From assembly GCF_018274385.1 (NCBI RefSeq), contig NZ_JAAFYZ010000109.1, positions 1-32,415 of the forward strand: DNA of 32,415 bases, read 5' to 3'. The notes under the pieces were generated by a model. The model worked only from the letters and a program-made list of their open reading frames with translations, was not told where the DNA came from and did no database searches. This document shows positions 22,066 to 30,123 of this stretch, in pieces (the stretch's first letter is position 1; each line of letters starts with the position of its first letter). This DNA comes from Catenulispora pinistramenti. Lineage in GTDB: Bacteria > Actinomycetota > Actinomycetes > Streptomycetales > Catenulisporaceae. Both the position numbers and the translations under genes were made by a program.

Positions 22066-22133
22066 GCAATGCGCGCCGGACGCGCTAATGGATGGTGGCG
22101 ACCGCTGTCACCGTCCGGTGGGATAGTAGTGGT

Positions 22134-22601
22134 ATGGAGACCGCGCCCACGGACCTGACGAAGGAGCTGCGCGCGAAGGGCTACCGCCTCACGCCGCAGC
22201 GCCAGTTCGTCCTGCAGGCCGTGGCCTCCCTCGACCACGCCACGCCTGAAACGATCTGCGAAGAGGTGCGGCGCACCGCTCGCGGCGTGAACCTCTCCAC
22301 GGTGTACCGGACGCTGGAGCTCCTAGAGGAGCTGGGCCTGGTCACCCACACCCACCTCGGGCACGGCGCACAGATCTACCACACGGCTGACCAGCCCGCG
22401 CACGTGCATCTGGTGTGCCGGGGCTGCGGGCGCATCCTGGAGGCGGCGGATTCCGCGGCCGAGCCGCTGGTGCAGCGGTTGATGCAGGACTACGGGTTCG
22501 AGACGGATGTGCGGCACCTGGCGGTGTTCGGGATGTGCGGGGATTGCAGAGAGCTCAGCTCTACACAGAACTCCGCAGCCACTTCTCAAAACCCTGCGTG
22601 A
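22134..22601 (+). CDS. nur: Fur-family metalloregulator, Nur-like
   Basis: A 155-residue Fur-family repressor. The N-terminal winged helix has GYRLTPQRQFVLQAV and STVYRTLELLEELGLV; the C-terminal part is the dimer and metal domain. Compared with my memory of Streptomyces Nur, the nickel-site histidines are kept (His72 and His74 in THTHLGHG, and His128 in VRHLAVFG). At the second site His35, His90 and His92 remain, but one histidine expected in the DRHHHIH region is Pro/Ala here (DQPAHVH). Two CxxC pairs (95/98, 135/138) remain. Nur controls superoxide dismutases and nickel uptake. The ATG at 22134 follows a -10-like GATAGT by 6 nt, so it may be leaderless. Its 3' end overlaps the convergent gene by 41 nt. 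Confidence 0.8.
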   Translation: METAPTDLTKELRAKGYRLTPQRQFVLQAVASLDHATPETICEEVRRTARGVNLSTVYRTLELLEELGLVTHTHLGHGAQIYHTADQPAHVHLVCRGCGRILEAADSAAEPLVQRLMQDYGFETDVRHLAVFGMCGDCRELSSTQNSAATSQNPA

Positions 22602-23994
22602 ACTGGACCGTGGTGGTCGCCAGGACGTTCTTCATCGCGTCGTCCACACACGTGGAGCCCGTCGCGTGCTTGTACACATACAGCACGAACTGATCGACCT
22701 TCGCCGGGCTGTATTTTGCGGCTATGTAGCGCATCGCCATGTGTGAGTAGAAGTAGCCGAGGCCCGAGACGTCGGCGTTGGCGCTGTAGACCTGGCTGTC
22801 CGTGGGGAGCGCGGTGGGGATGCTGTGCTTGGCCAGGTAGGCGTGCAGAGAGACGCCGTTGTAGAGCAGGTCCGCTGTGGAGTACATCCGCTGCGATTCC
22901 CACTCCGCGAAGCCCTCTACGACCCACAGGTGGTTCTGTCCAGACGCCGCGCTCTGGTCGTCGAACGGGCCGATCATGGCGTGCGCCATCTCGTGCTTGA
23001 ACACTATGTCCGCGTCGACGGTGGCGAGGTTCTTGTACTGCGTGGTGTCCACCGCTATACGGGAGCTCGGGTAGAAACCGCTGGTGTTCTCAATGTTCCC
23101 AGTGTTCCCCGCCGCGGCGATCGGTACCGTCACCCCGACCGACTCCGCGCGGTCCTGGCTGTATATCCCCTCGTAGCGCGCCCGGTCGGCGGTGAGGAAC
23201 ACCGCGAAGCCGGGGGCGGTACCGGGGCCGCCGGTCCAGTGGGAGAGGTCGTACTCTGCGTCGCTCTCCAGAGCGCTTGCGTGGCTCTTGGCGAAGGCAG
23301 CCGAAGAGTCGTCCGCCATGATCACCACCTTGGGCTTGGTCAGCACGGTCAGGCCGGCGACCGCGTCCCAGGGAGCCGGGTAGTTGTGTTCCGCCGGGGC
23401 GCCGCTGACTGCGACGACTTCTAGGGGGCCGTTCGCGGCGGTGCGCTGGACGGTCCACTTGTAGCGTTCCACGACCGGGACGCTGTCCACGCCGGTGATC
23501 TGGTGGACGAACGTCACGACGGCGGTTGCCGTGGCACCGGAACCGGAGACGGTGCTCACCGAGTACGACGCCGTGGTGAGCGGGATCTTCCGCAGGTTGT
23601 CGAACAGCTGGCCCTCATGGAGCGCCAGGTCCGGGTGCTTGGTGTCGAAGCCCGCGATGAAGGCCGCCCGGTTCTTGCTCTTCAGGGCGGCGGAGTGGGC
23701 GGCTACGAAGGCCTTGATGTCGTCGGCCGAGATGGACACGTCGGCGGTGGACGCCGAGCTGACGGAGTCGGGGCGGGAGCCGCTGCCCTTGATCGGCGTC
23801 GAGGTGTCCCGGCTGTTCTGCCCGCCGCGCTCGGCGGAACCGCTCGTCTCGTGCGAGCGGACCAGCGCTTTCCCGGCCGGCGCGTCGTGTCCGGTGTGCC
23901 TGGCCGCCCCCGCGGCCAGCCCGCCGATCGCGACCGCACCGACCACCACCAGGGCACCGGAAGCCGTCCACGCGACCCGTGTCGGCCTTGCCAT
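22561..23994 (-). CDS. Secreted HExxH metallopeptidase-like protein
   Basis: A 477-residue exported protein: signal segment with hydrophobic core (VVVGAVAIGGLAAGAA) after a basic start, a Ser/Thr-rich stretch to about 90, an NTF2-like region around 90-195 (DDIKAFVAAHSAALKSKN), then a peptidase-like domain with HEMAHAM (His334, Glu335, His338) and, 22 residues later, EGFAEWES (Glu360), which would supply a gluzincin-type third zinc ligand. The start at 23994 is preceded by GGGGAA and gives a normal signal peptide. The 3' end is antisense to the last 41 nt of the nur gene. Substrate unknown. The layout is a frequent actinobacterial one, with no symbol I can support. Confidence 0.82.
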   Translation of the reverse strand: MARPTRVAWTASGALVVVGAVAIGGLAAGAARHTGHDAPAGKALVRSHETSGSAERGGQNSRDTSTPIKGSGSRPDSVSSASTADVSISADDIKAFVAAHSAALKSKNRAAFIAGFDTKHPDLALHEGQLFDNLRKIPLTTASYSVSTVSGSGATATAVVTFVHQITGVDSVPVVERYKWTVQRTAANGPLEVVAVSGAPAEHNYPAPWDAVAGLTVLTKPKVVIMADDSSAAFAKSHASALESDAEYDLSHWTGGPGTAPGFAVFLTADRARYEGIYSQDRAESVGVTVPIAAAGNTGNIENTSGFYPSSRIAVDTTQYKNLATVDADIVFKHEMAHAMIGPFDDQSAASGQNHLWVVEGFAEWESQRMYSTADLLYNGVSLHAYLAKHSIPTALPTDSQVYSANADVSGLGYFYSHMAMRYIAAKYSPAKVDQFVLYVYKHATGSTCVDDAMKNVLATTTVQFTQGFEKWLRSSV

Positions 23995-24136
23995 CGAATT
24001 CCCCGCCCTGCGTGTTGCACCCTGTTGACTGCCCCGTGCACTACCCCGTGACGAGCCCCACGCTGGTCGCCGCCGTCGCCTATTGCCGGGCAAACGGCAG
24101 CGTAGCAGGCGCTTTGCGATAGGAGAGACTAGAGCC

Positions 24137-25144
24137 ATGAAGAGCCCTTTGCTGACCCTGCCCGCCGCGGTCCCGGCCGACCCGCCGGACGAAGGCGTCG
24201 CCGCGCACTACGGCGATCCGCACGGCGAGCAGCGCAGGCTGGCCGAGGAGCGGCGCGGGTTCGTGGACCTGTCGCACCGCGGGGTGCTGCGGGTGGCCGG
24301 CCCGGACCGGCTGACCTGGCTGCACTCGTTCACCAGCCAGCACCTGGAGGCGCTGAAGCCGGGGGCGGCGGTTGAGGCGCTGATCCTGTCGCCGCAGGGC
24401 CGGGTCGAGCACGCGCTCTACCTGGTGGACGACGGCACCGCGACCTGGTTCCACGTGGAACCGGGCACCGCGCCGGAGGTGCTGGCCTTCCTGGAGAAGA
24501 TGCGCTTCATGATGCGCGTCGAGCCGGAGGACGTGACCGACCGCTACGCCCTCGTCCTCACCACCGGCCCGGTCCCCGACGGCGTCCTCGCCCGCGAGAC
24601 AGACCTGGGCCGCGAACTGTTCCTCCCCAGGGAGCGCCTGGCGGACTTCGCCAAGGACGGCGGTGCGGGCGACCCCGTCGGCATGTGGGCCTACGAAGCG
24701 CTCCGCGTCGCCGCGCACCGCCCCCGCGTCGGCCTGGAGACGGACGACCGCACCATCCCGCACGAGCTCGACTGGATCGCTACCGAGGGCCACCCGGGCG
24801 CGGTGCACCTGAACAAGGGCTGCTACCGCGGCCAGGAAACGGTCGCCCGCGTGGACAACCTCGGCCACCCCCCGCGCCGCCTGGTCTTCCTGCACCTGGA
24901 CGGCACCCCCGAGCGCCTGCCCGCGCACGGTGCGGAGGTGACGACGCGGGACGGCCGCGTGGTCGGGCAGGTGACGTCCGCGGCGCGGCACTACGAGCTG
25001 GGGCACGTGGCCCTGGCCATCGTGAAGCGCAACACTCCGGTTGAGGAGGAGCTGCTGGCCGACGGGATTCCGGCGGCGCAGGAGGTTGTGGTGGCGCCGG
25101 ATGCCGGGGCGAACCGGCGGCCGGCCTTCCGGGCCGCACACTAG
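24137..25144 (+). CDS. ygfZ: YgfZ-family folate-binding protein (GcvT-like)
   Basis: A 335-residue protein of the YgfZ/GcvT fold, which binds tetrahydrofolate and helps assemble or repair iron-sulfur clusters. The family signature NKGCYRGQETVAR (K-G-C-Y-x-G-Q-E) is complete. N-terminal VDLSHRGVLRVAGPDRLTWLHSFTSQ is also typical. The ATG at 24137 follows AGGAGA at 24121-24126. It is divergent from the secreted peptidase gene. In actinobacteria it commonly neighbours Nur-type and rsiG genes, as here. Confidence 0.9.
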   Translation: MKSPLLTLPAAVPADPPDEGVAAHYGDPHGEQRRLAEERRGFVDLSHRGVLRVAGPDRLTWLHSFTSQHLEALKPGAAVEALILSPQGRVEHALYLVDDGTATWFHVEPGTAPEVLAFLEKMRFMMRVEPEDVTDRYALVLTTGPVPDGVLARETDLGRELFLPRERLADFAKDGGAGDPVGMWAYEALRVAAHRPRVGLETDDRTIPHELDWIATEGHPGAVHLNKGCYRGQETVARVDNLGHPPRRLVFLHLDGTPERLPAHGAEVTTRDGRVVGQVTSAARHYELGHVALAIVKRNTPVEEELLADGIPAAQEVVVAPDAGANRRPAFRAAH

Positions 25145-25164
25145 TTGAACGGGGTACAGATTAA

Positions 25165-25182
25165 ACGGGTTACAGAACCCGT
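25165..25182 (+). terminator. Small hairpin after the YgfZ gene
   Basis: ACGGGTT (25165-25171) pairs with AACCCGT (25176-25182) over a 4-nt loop, 21 nt after the YgfZ stop. No T tract follows; weak terminator or an operator adjoining the -35 region of the next promoter. Confidence 0.4.
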
Positions 25183-25211
25183 GTAACAGCTTCGTGCGAT
25201 AGGGGTATAAC
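25183..25211 (+). promoter_or_regulatory. Promoter upstream of the rsiG-like gene
   Basis: GTAACA (25183-25188), 17-nt spacer, TATAAC (25206-25211). This is one of the best consensus-like promoters in the window. Its start point should fall at about 25218, the A of an ATG beginning a 25-codon ORF. Confidence 0.6.
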
Positions 25212-25217
25212 CCGGCC

Positions 25218-25295
25218 ATGGCTCTGACCACCCCGGCGACCGCCGCCGGACCGGTTCCGCGCCCGCGCCACGCCATCGCGATCGGGTGGCGATAG
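25218..25295 (+). CDS. Possible leaderless 25-codon ORF upstream of rsiG
   Basis: An ORF from ATG 25218 to TAG 25295 encodes a short Ala/Pro/Arg-rich peptide beginning MALTTPATAAG and ending AIAIGWR. The only argument for translation is that the ATG lies 6 nt past a good -10 TATAAC, ideal for a leaderless start. It ends 46 nt before the rsiG-like gene. It could be a regulatory upstream ORF or chance. Confidence 0.35.
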   Translation: MALTTPATAAGPVPRPRHAIAIGWR

Positions 25296-25341
25296 GGCCA
25301 ACCTCGATCCGCACTATTCCCCTGCATGGAACGATGCTGTT

Positions 25342-25902
25342 ATGGGCACCCACGCCACCAGACTCGACCGCGTCCTGATCGCCGCCCGGCGGCCGGGCGC
25401 GGAGGTCGAGGCCCTTGAAGTAGCCGCCATCCGGCGGGAGCGCGGGGACGCGCTCCGGGAGGAGAGCGAGCTCTCCTATCTCCGCCGCGTTCTGCACGGC
25501 CGGATCGACATAATCGATGCCGAGCTGCGGCGGCGCGCCGCCGGGTCGGCCGAGCCGCTGGTGCAGTCGCTGGCGGCGATCCTCGCCGACGACCCGCCGG
25601 CGAACGCGCGCTCGCCGCGCCATATGGACATCGGGCTCCTGCCGGACCCCGATCCCGGGGAGTACCGGTCGCAGATGGAGGAGCGGATCGACGCGGCGGG
25701 GCCGGCGATCGTGCTGGACCTGTCCGACGCGCGGCTGGCCGAGGCCCGGTTGACGCTGAAGGCCTATGAGCGGGAGGTATCCGAGTATCGGCGGATCGCG
25801 CAGGCGGTGATCGACCGGTTCGCGGCCGAGCTGGCCCGCCGCTACCGTGAGGGGCAGGCAACCGTCGACGATCTGCTCAATGAGGAGCAGAAGATGGAGT
25901 AG
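25342..25902 (+). CDS. rsiG: RsiG-like c-di-GMP-responsive anti-sigma factor
   Basis: A 186-residue, mostly helical protein. RsiG of Streptomyces sequesters the sporulation sigma factor WhiG when bound to c-di-GMP, using two copies of the motif E-x3-S-x2-R-x3-Q-x3-D. Here the second copy is complete: Glu143, Ser147, Arg150, Gln154, Asp158. The first copy has Glu41, Ser45, Arg48, His52, Asp56, with His in place of Gln. Helices around 35-65 and 130-170 would form the antiparallel coiled coil. The ATG at 25342 has a weak GGAACG 8 nt upstream. It follows ygfZ, as I recall for Streptomyces. The match of both spaced motifs makes this assignment strong. Confidence 0.85.
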   Translation: MGTHATRLDRVLIAARRPGAEVEALEVAAIRRERGDALREESELSYLRRVLHGRIDIIDAELRRRAAGSAEPLVQSLAAILADDPPANARSPRHMDIGLLPDPDPGEYRSQMEERIDAAGPAIVLDLSDARLAEARLTLKAYEREVSEYRRIAQAVIDRFAAELARRYREGQATVDDLLNEEQKME

Positions 25903-25910
25903 TACCGCAC

Positions 25911-26867
25911 ATGACCGCACAAGGTGTCGTCCCCCTCGCTGAGATAGTCCGCTCCGGGTTCACGGAGGGCTGGCACGACGGCCGCCTCGTGGCCCTGGCC
26001 GCCGACGGGAGCGTGGAGTTCGCGTACGGCGACGTCGAGGCGGTGATGCTGCCGCGGTCCAGCAACAAACCGATGCAGGCGATCGGGATGCTGGAGAACG
26101 GCCTGGACCTGACCGGCGAGCTCCTGGCGCTGGCCGCGGCCTCGCACGCCGGCGAGCCCTTCCACCTGGAGGGCGTGCGCAGGATCCTGGCCGGGGCCGG
26201 CCTGGACGAGCAGGCGCTGGCCTGCCCGCCGGACTGGCCGCTGGCCGAGCAGGCGAAGCTGGCGCTGGTCCGCTCCGGCGGTGAGCAGCAGCGGATCACG
26301 ATGAACTGCTCCGGCAAGCACGCCGCGATGCTCGCCACCTGTGTGATCAATCACTGGCCGACCGTCGACTACCTGGCTCCGGACCACCCGATGCAGCGCG
26401 CCGCCCGGGCCGCCGTGGAACGCCTGTCCGGCGAGCCGGTCACCCGGGACGCCGTCGACGGCTGCGGCGCCCCGCTCTACGGCATCTCCCTCGTCGGCCT
26501 GGCCCGCGCCTTCCGCAACGCCGTCCTGGCCGACCCGCAGACCCCCGAACGCCGGGTCGCCGACGCCATGCGCGCCCACCCCGAGTACGTCTCGGGCACC
26601 GACCGCCTCGACACCGACCTGATGGCCGGCATCCCCGGCCTGCTGGCCAAGGGCGGCGCCGAGGGCGTCCAGGCGGTGGCGCTGCCCGACGGCCGCGCGG
26701 TCGCGCTCAAGGTCGGCGACGGCGACCACGACCGGCGCGCCGTGGGCCCGGTGCTGGTGGCCGCGCTGCGCCGGCTCGGCGTCGAGGCCCCGGTGCTCGG
26801 CCGCTACGCCGAGTCGCCGCTGCTCGGCGGCGGGCACCCGGTCGGCGCCGTGCGCTCGATGATCTAG
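25911..26867 (+). CDS. Asparaginase (bacterial type III-like)
   Basis: A 318-residue asparaginase of the Rhizobium-type family, which hydrolyses L-asparagine to aspartate and ammonia. Motifs RSSNKPMQA (serine nucleophile region), NCSGKHAAML (with the Ser-x-x-Lys pair) and DGCGAPLYG are clear, and the end GGHPVGAVRSMI is intact. The ATG at 25911 is 8 nt after the rsiG-like stop, so they are probably cotranscribed. A perfect hairpin follows. Annotated in many genomes as 'asparaginase'. Confidence 0.88.
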   Translation: MTAQGVVPLAEIVRSGFTEGWHDGRLVALAADGSVEFAYGDVEAVMLPRSSNKPMQAIGMLENGLDLTGELLALAAASHAGEPFHLEGVRRILAGAGLDEQALACPPDWPLAEQAKLALVRSGGEQQRITMNCSGKHAAMLATCVINHWPTVDYLAPDHPMQRAARAAVERLSGEPVTRDAVDGCGAPLYGISLVGLARAFRNAVLADPQTPERRVADAMRAHPEYVSGTDRLDTDLMAGIPGLLAKGGAEGVQAVALPDGRAVALKVGDGDHDRRAVGPVLVAALRRLGVEAPVLGRYAESPLLGGGHPVGAVRSMI

Positions 26868-26880
26868 GGACGGCACCTTC

Positions 26881-26915
26881 CCGGTGGGGAGCCCGCAGGA
26901 CGGGCTCCCCACCGG
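26881..26915 (+). terminator. Perfect 15-bp hairpin after the asparaginase gene
   Basis: CCGGTGGGGAGCCCG (26881-26895) and its exact reverse complement (26901-26915) flank a 5-nt loop, 14 nt beyond the asparaginase stop. No T tract; an intrinsic terminator of the GC-rich type. Confidence 0.75.
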
Positions 26916-26953
26916 ACGGGCGCCCCGCCGCATTCCCGCTTAGGCTCGCCGAT

Positions 26954-27952
26954 ATGACCGAGCGGATGTGGACCCCGACGGAAGTCCTTCCCGAGATCCC
27001 GTACGACGAGTGGCGGGCGACGCGCGAGACCCTGCACCGCTACCTGCAGATCGTCGGCAAGATCGCCCTGGCCCACGGGATCCGGCGCAACCACTGGTGG
27101 CACATGACCCTGCGGAACCGGCCGCGCGGCTGGTCCACGGCCGAGCTCGGAACGGCGCGGCAGGGCCCGTTGTTCACCTGCGAATTCGACTTCTTCGACC
27201 ACGTCCTGCGCATCGACACCGACCACGGCGGCCAGGCGCTGGTCCCGCTGACCGACCAGACCGTGGCGTCCTTCTACACCCAGACCCAGGAAGCGCTGCG
27301 CACGCTGGACGTCGACCCGCACATCGCGAAGCCGTATCCGTACGACCTCCCGGACAAGGAGCGGCCGTTCGCGCAGGACACGGAGCACAAGACCTACGTG
27401 CCCGAACACGCGCACCGCGCCTTCCGCGTCTACAGCCAGGTGGGACGCATCCTGGAGGAGTTCAGCGCGACGTTCTCCGGCAAGGTCAGCCCGGTCCAGG
27501 TCTTCTGGCACACCTTCGACATCGCGACCCAGCGCTATTCGCCGCACCAGATCCCCGCGTCGGAGGGCATGGACGAGGCGACCCGCGAGTCCTACTCCCG
27601 CGAGCAGATCAGCTCAGGGTTCTGGTACGGCGACCCCGACACCCCGGAGCCGACGTTCTACTCCTACACGTATCCCGAGCCCAAGGGCATCGAGGAGAAG
27701 ACCCTGCGTCCCGGTCCGGCCCGTTGGGTCACGGCCCGCGGGAGCCACACCGCGTACTACTCCTACAACGAGGCCCGCATGTCGGAGGACCCGGTGGGCT
27801 GCGCGTTGGCGTTCTACGAGTCCGCCTATGAAGCCGGCGCCGAACTCGCGCACTGGGATCACGCGGCGCTGGCCTGTTGGGACGGCATCACCGATCCGGT
27901 GCTGCGCAGCAAAGAGCCGCTCGGGATCCGGTATTGGCCCGAGCGGCCCTGA
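26954..27952 (+). CDS. DUF5996 family protein
   Basis: A 332-residue protein rich in aromatic residues and histidine, matching actinobacterial DUF5996 proteins: MWTPTEVLPEIPYDEWRATRETLH at the start, NHWWHMTLRNRPRGWST, FWHTFDIATQRYS, and late FYSYTYPEP and YYSYNEARMS. No catalytic function is established to my knowledge. The ATG at 26954 is 7 nt past a -10-like TAGGCT (26941-26946), so a leaderless mRNA is possible. It is convergent with the peptidase gene, 56 nt apart. Confidence 0.82.
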   Translation: MTERMWTPTEVLPEIPYDEWRATRETLHRYLQIVGKIALAHGIRRNHWWHMTLRNRPRGWSTAELGTARQGPLFTCEFDFFDHVLRIDTDHGGQALVPLTDQTVASFYTQTQEALRTLDVDPHIAKPYPYDLPDKERPFAQDTEHKTYVPEHAHRAFRVYSQVGRILEEFSATFSGKVSPVQVFWHTFDIATQRYSPHQIPASEGMDEATRESYSREQISSGFWYGDPDTPEPTFYSYTYPEPKGIEEKTLRPGPARWVTARGSHTAYYSYNEARMSEDPVGCALAFYESAYEAGAELAHWDHAALACWDGITDPVLRSKEPLGIRYWPERP

Positions 27953-28008
27953 GCGGTGCTTGATGTGCTGGAAGAACTGGAATAGCTGGAAGAGCTAGGG
28001 GGACAGCG

Positions 28009-29406
28009 TCAGCCGCCCCACACCCACCACATCGCGGACTTGGTCATGTTCTTCGCCCGGAAGTCCGGGTCGGCGACCGCCGGGTTGTTGTCGATGACGT
28101 AGACCAGCACCTGGTTCCACTGGCCCGCCTTGAGCGGCGCGTTCGTCAGGTCCAGGCTGGTCTTGCCCAGCGAGCCGGACACCGCGGTGCCGTTGACGCC
28201 CCAGTAGACCGTGTAATTCTGGCCGACCAGCGGGATCAGGTTGGCGGTGAGCGTGACGCCGTTCTTGGCGGTGATGCCGTTCCGGGTCGGGGCCGGGGTC
28301 ATCGAGTCGATCGGGTTGATCGAGCCCTGGCCGTAGCGGCTCAGGTAGAAGGACTCGATCAGCGCCTCGGTCGACGGCGGGTTGAACGGCTGGCCCAGGG
28401 CGCGCATCTCGGAGTTCTGCGAGGGGCGGTTGAAGCCGTGGGCGTAGTAGTTCGCGCCGTCGTAGGCGCCGACGGTGCCGCCGTCCGGGCTCGGCTTGCC
28501 GATCCAGCGCCACCACTTGGTGTGGTTGGCCGTCATCTGCGCCGCGGACTGCGAGGTGATGTTCGCCAGGTCCGAGTCGCTGCCGCCGGCGGTGTCGTAG
28601 GGGACGTCGTACTCGTCGCCCAGGCCCGCGATGGTGTGCGCCATCTCGTGCACGATCACGCCGTCCGAGCTCTGGTTCTCCCCGGCCAGCGTGGTGATCG
28701 AGCCGCCGGCGCCGCCGTAGGTGGCGGTGTGCGCGATGGAGATCACGTGGTTGATGCCGGGCACCAGGTTGGCGTAGGCGTTGGCGGCCTTGGTGTCCAC
28801 GCACAGCAGCCGGTCGATGCCGTGGCACCAGAAGTGCATGCCCAGCGGGGTCTGCTTGGTGATCCCGTTGGTCGGGTCGTTGGAGATGCCCGAGACCGGG
28901 GAGGCGATGTCGATGCGCGAGGCGTCGAAGAAGTTCTGGTAGGTCTTGTAGGGCTCGTAGTTCATCAGCGCCTGCCAGGCGTTCTCCGCCGACTGCGCGA
29001 AGACCGGCAGCTCCGAGGCGGTGTAGCCGTCGCCGACGAAGACCAGGTCGATCCGGTTGTCGTGGCGGCCGTTCTCGTGCATCGGCACCAGTACCGGGCC
29101 GCTGGCCGTCGGCAGGCCGCCGGGGGCCAGGTGCAGGTCGCGGGGGGTCGGCAGGGCCTGGGGCGCGTGGTCGTCGCCGCCGTGCCGCAGCGTGATGCTG
29201 CCGTCCGGGGAGAACGTCTCGAACAGCATGTCGCCGCGGTTGTCGGCGTTGGCGTGGGTGTCGCCGAAGCGGACGGCCCCGGCCGAGGCCGGGCCCGCGG
29301 CGGAGGCGGCCAGCAGGCAGGCGCCCAGGGTCGCGGACAGCAGGGCGACGGCCGCGGCCCGGCGGGGCCCGCGGCGGCGGTGGTCGTCAAGGGTGTGACG
29401 GAGCAT
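28009..29406 (-). CDS. Secreted M64-family metallopeptidase
   Basis: A 465-residue exported peptidase. After a basic start, a hydrophobic stretch with AGPASAGA is the signal and cleavage region. Residues about 115-340 carry IDLVFVGDGYTASEL, typical of M64 (IgA-peptidase-type) enzymes, and the zinc site HEMAHTIAGLGDEY (His253, Glu254, His257), followed by a conserved DE pair. The C-terminal part (about 385-465) is a beta-sandwich like those attached to this family. The ATG at 29406 is assumed; in-frame ATGs at 29427 and 29484 are alternatives and none has a strong ribosome site. It is divergent from the DUF11-like gene. Substrate unknown. Confidence 0.88.
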   Translation of the reverse strand: MLRHTLDDHRRRGPRRAAAVALLSATLGACLLAASAAGPASAGAVRFGDTHANADNRGDMLFETFSPDGSITLRHGGDDHAPQALPTPRDLHLAPGGLPTASGPVLVPMHENGRHDNRIDLVFVGDGYTASELPVFAQSAENAWQALMNYEPYKTYQNFFDASRIDIASPVSGISNDPTNGITKQTPLGMHFWCHGIDRLLCVDTKAANAYANLVPGINHVISIAHTATYGGAGGSITTLAGENQSSDGVIVHEMAHTIAGLGDEYDVPYDTAGGSDSDLANITSQSAAQMTANHTKWWRWIGKPSPDGGTVGAYDGANYYAHGFNRPSQNSEMRALGQPFNPPSTEALIESFYLSRYGQGSINPIDSMTPAPTRNGITAKNGVTLTANLIPLVGQNYTVYWGVNGTAVSGSLGKTSLDLTNAPLKAGQWNQVLVYVIDNNPAVADPDFRAKNMTKSAMWWVWGG

Positions 29407-29539
29407 GCGGCCATTCAAACTCCGCATTTCGTCCGGAAAGGCGGCAGTGACCTCACCGACGCGGCCGGAAACGCCGGAATTCATCCTTTCGGCGGCACGA
29501 ATGCGGCTCGCCCGGCCCGGCCCGGCGAAGCTGTGACCC

Positions 29540-30070
29540 ATGACTCTGCGAAACCTCCCCGTGGCCTTCGCGACGCTGGCTTTCGCCGCCGTCGCGGGCG
29601 TGGCCGGCGCCGTCCCGGCCCAGGCGCACGCCGGAAACGCCGACAACGGTCGGATCCAGCTGACCGTCACCCACCGCGGCCCGATCTTCACCGACAACAA
29701 CGATCTGGGCTACGACATCATCGTCACCAACAACGGCCCGGACACCGCCACCGGCGTGGTCCTGCGCACCACCGGCTGGGACTGCGAGGCCGACGCGCAG
29801 AACCGCGAGGCCTGCAAGCCGATCCCGGACCGCTTCGACCCGGCCAAGCCGATGGACTTCGAGACCGACCTGGGGACCATCCCGGCCGGCGGGCACGCCG
29901 AGTTCTCGGTGTTCACCACGATCCCGGACGAGAACGCCGGCTTCATCCGGACCACGACCGAGGTGGTCCGCAGCGACCAGTACGACACCCGGTCCGAGCC
30001 CGGCGCCTGCGACAGCGGCTGGGAGCCGCAGCCCGACTGCATGTCGGACGTCGTCGACCTGAGCAAGTGA
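29540..30070 (+). CDS. Secreted DUF11-like repeat protein
   Basis: A 176-residue exported protein: signal peptide of about 28 residues ending PAQAHA, then a beta-sandwich with DNNDLGYDIIVTNNGPDTATGVVLRTT, a form typical of DUF11 (conserved 'NxGPxxAxxVxL' repeat) found in surface proteins. Four cysteines (DCEAD, ACKP, ACDSG, DCMSD) suggest two disulfides. Start ATG at 29540. It lies 134 nt from the divergent M64-type peptidase and could share a control region with it. Function unknown; a cell-surface or secreted binding role is inferred. Confidence 0.75.
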   Translation: MTLRNLPVAFATLAFAAVAGVAGAVPAQAHAGNADNGRIQLTVTHRGPIFTDNNDLGYDIIVTNNGPDTATGVVLRTTGWDCEADAQNREACKPIPDRFDPAKPMDFETDLGTIPAGGHAEFSVFTTIPDENAGFIRTTTEVVRSDQYDTRSEPGACDSGWEPQPDCMSDVVDLSK

Positions 30071-30102
30071 GCTGAATCAGGCTCCAAGACCAGGGCTGCG
30101 AT

Positions 30103-30123
30103 CAGGGCTGCGATCAAGCCCTG
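30103..30123. terminator. Hairpin between convergent genes
   Basis: CAGGGCT (30103-30109) pairs with AGCCCTG (30117-30123) over a 7-nt loop. It overlaps the end of the sigma gene and lies 33 nt after the DUF11-like stop. The repeated unit AGGGCTGCGATC occurs twice here (30092-30103, 30104-30115). Confidence 0.4.

Noticed and set aside
24083..24136. Upstream in-frame ATG (24083) for the YgfZ gene
   Set aside because: The extra 18 residues are Arg-rich and not family-like, while ATG 24137 has AGGAGA at proper distance.
26881..26915. Transposon end or attachment site
   Set aside because: The perfect inverted repeat is compact with a 5-nt loop directly after a stop codon, which is the form of a terminator; no transposase or integrase is near.
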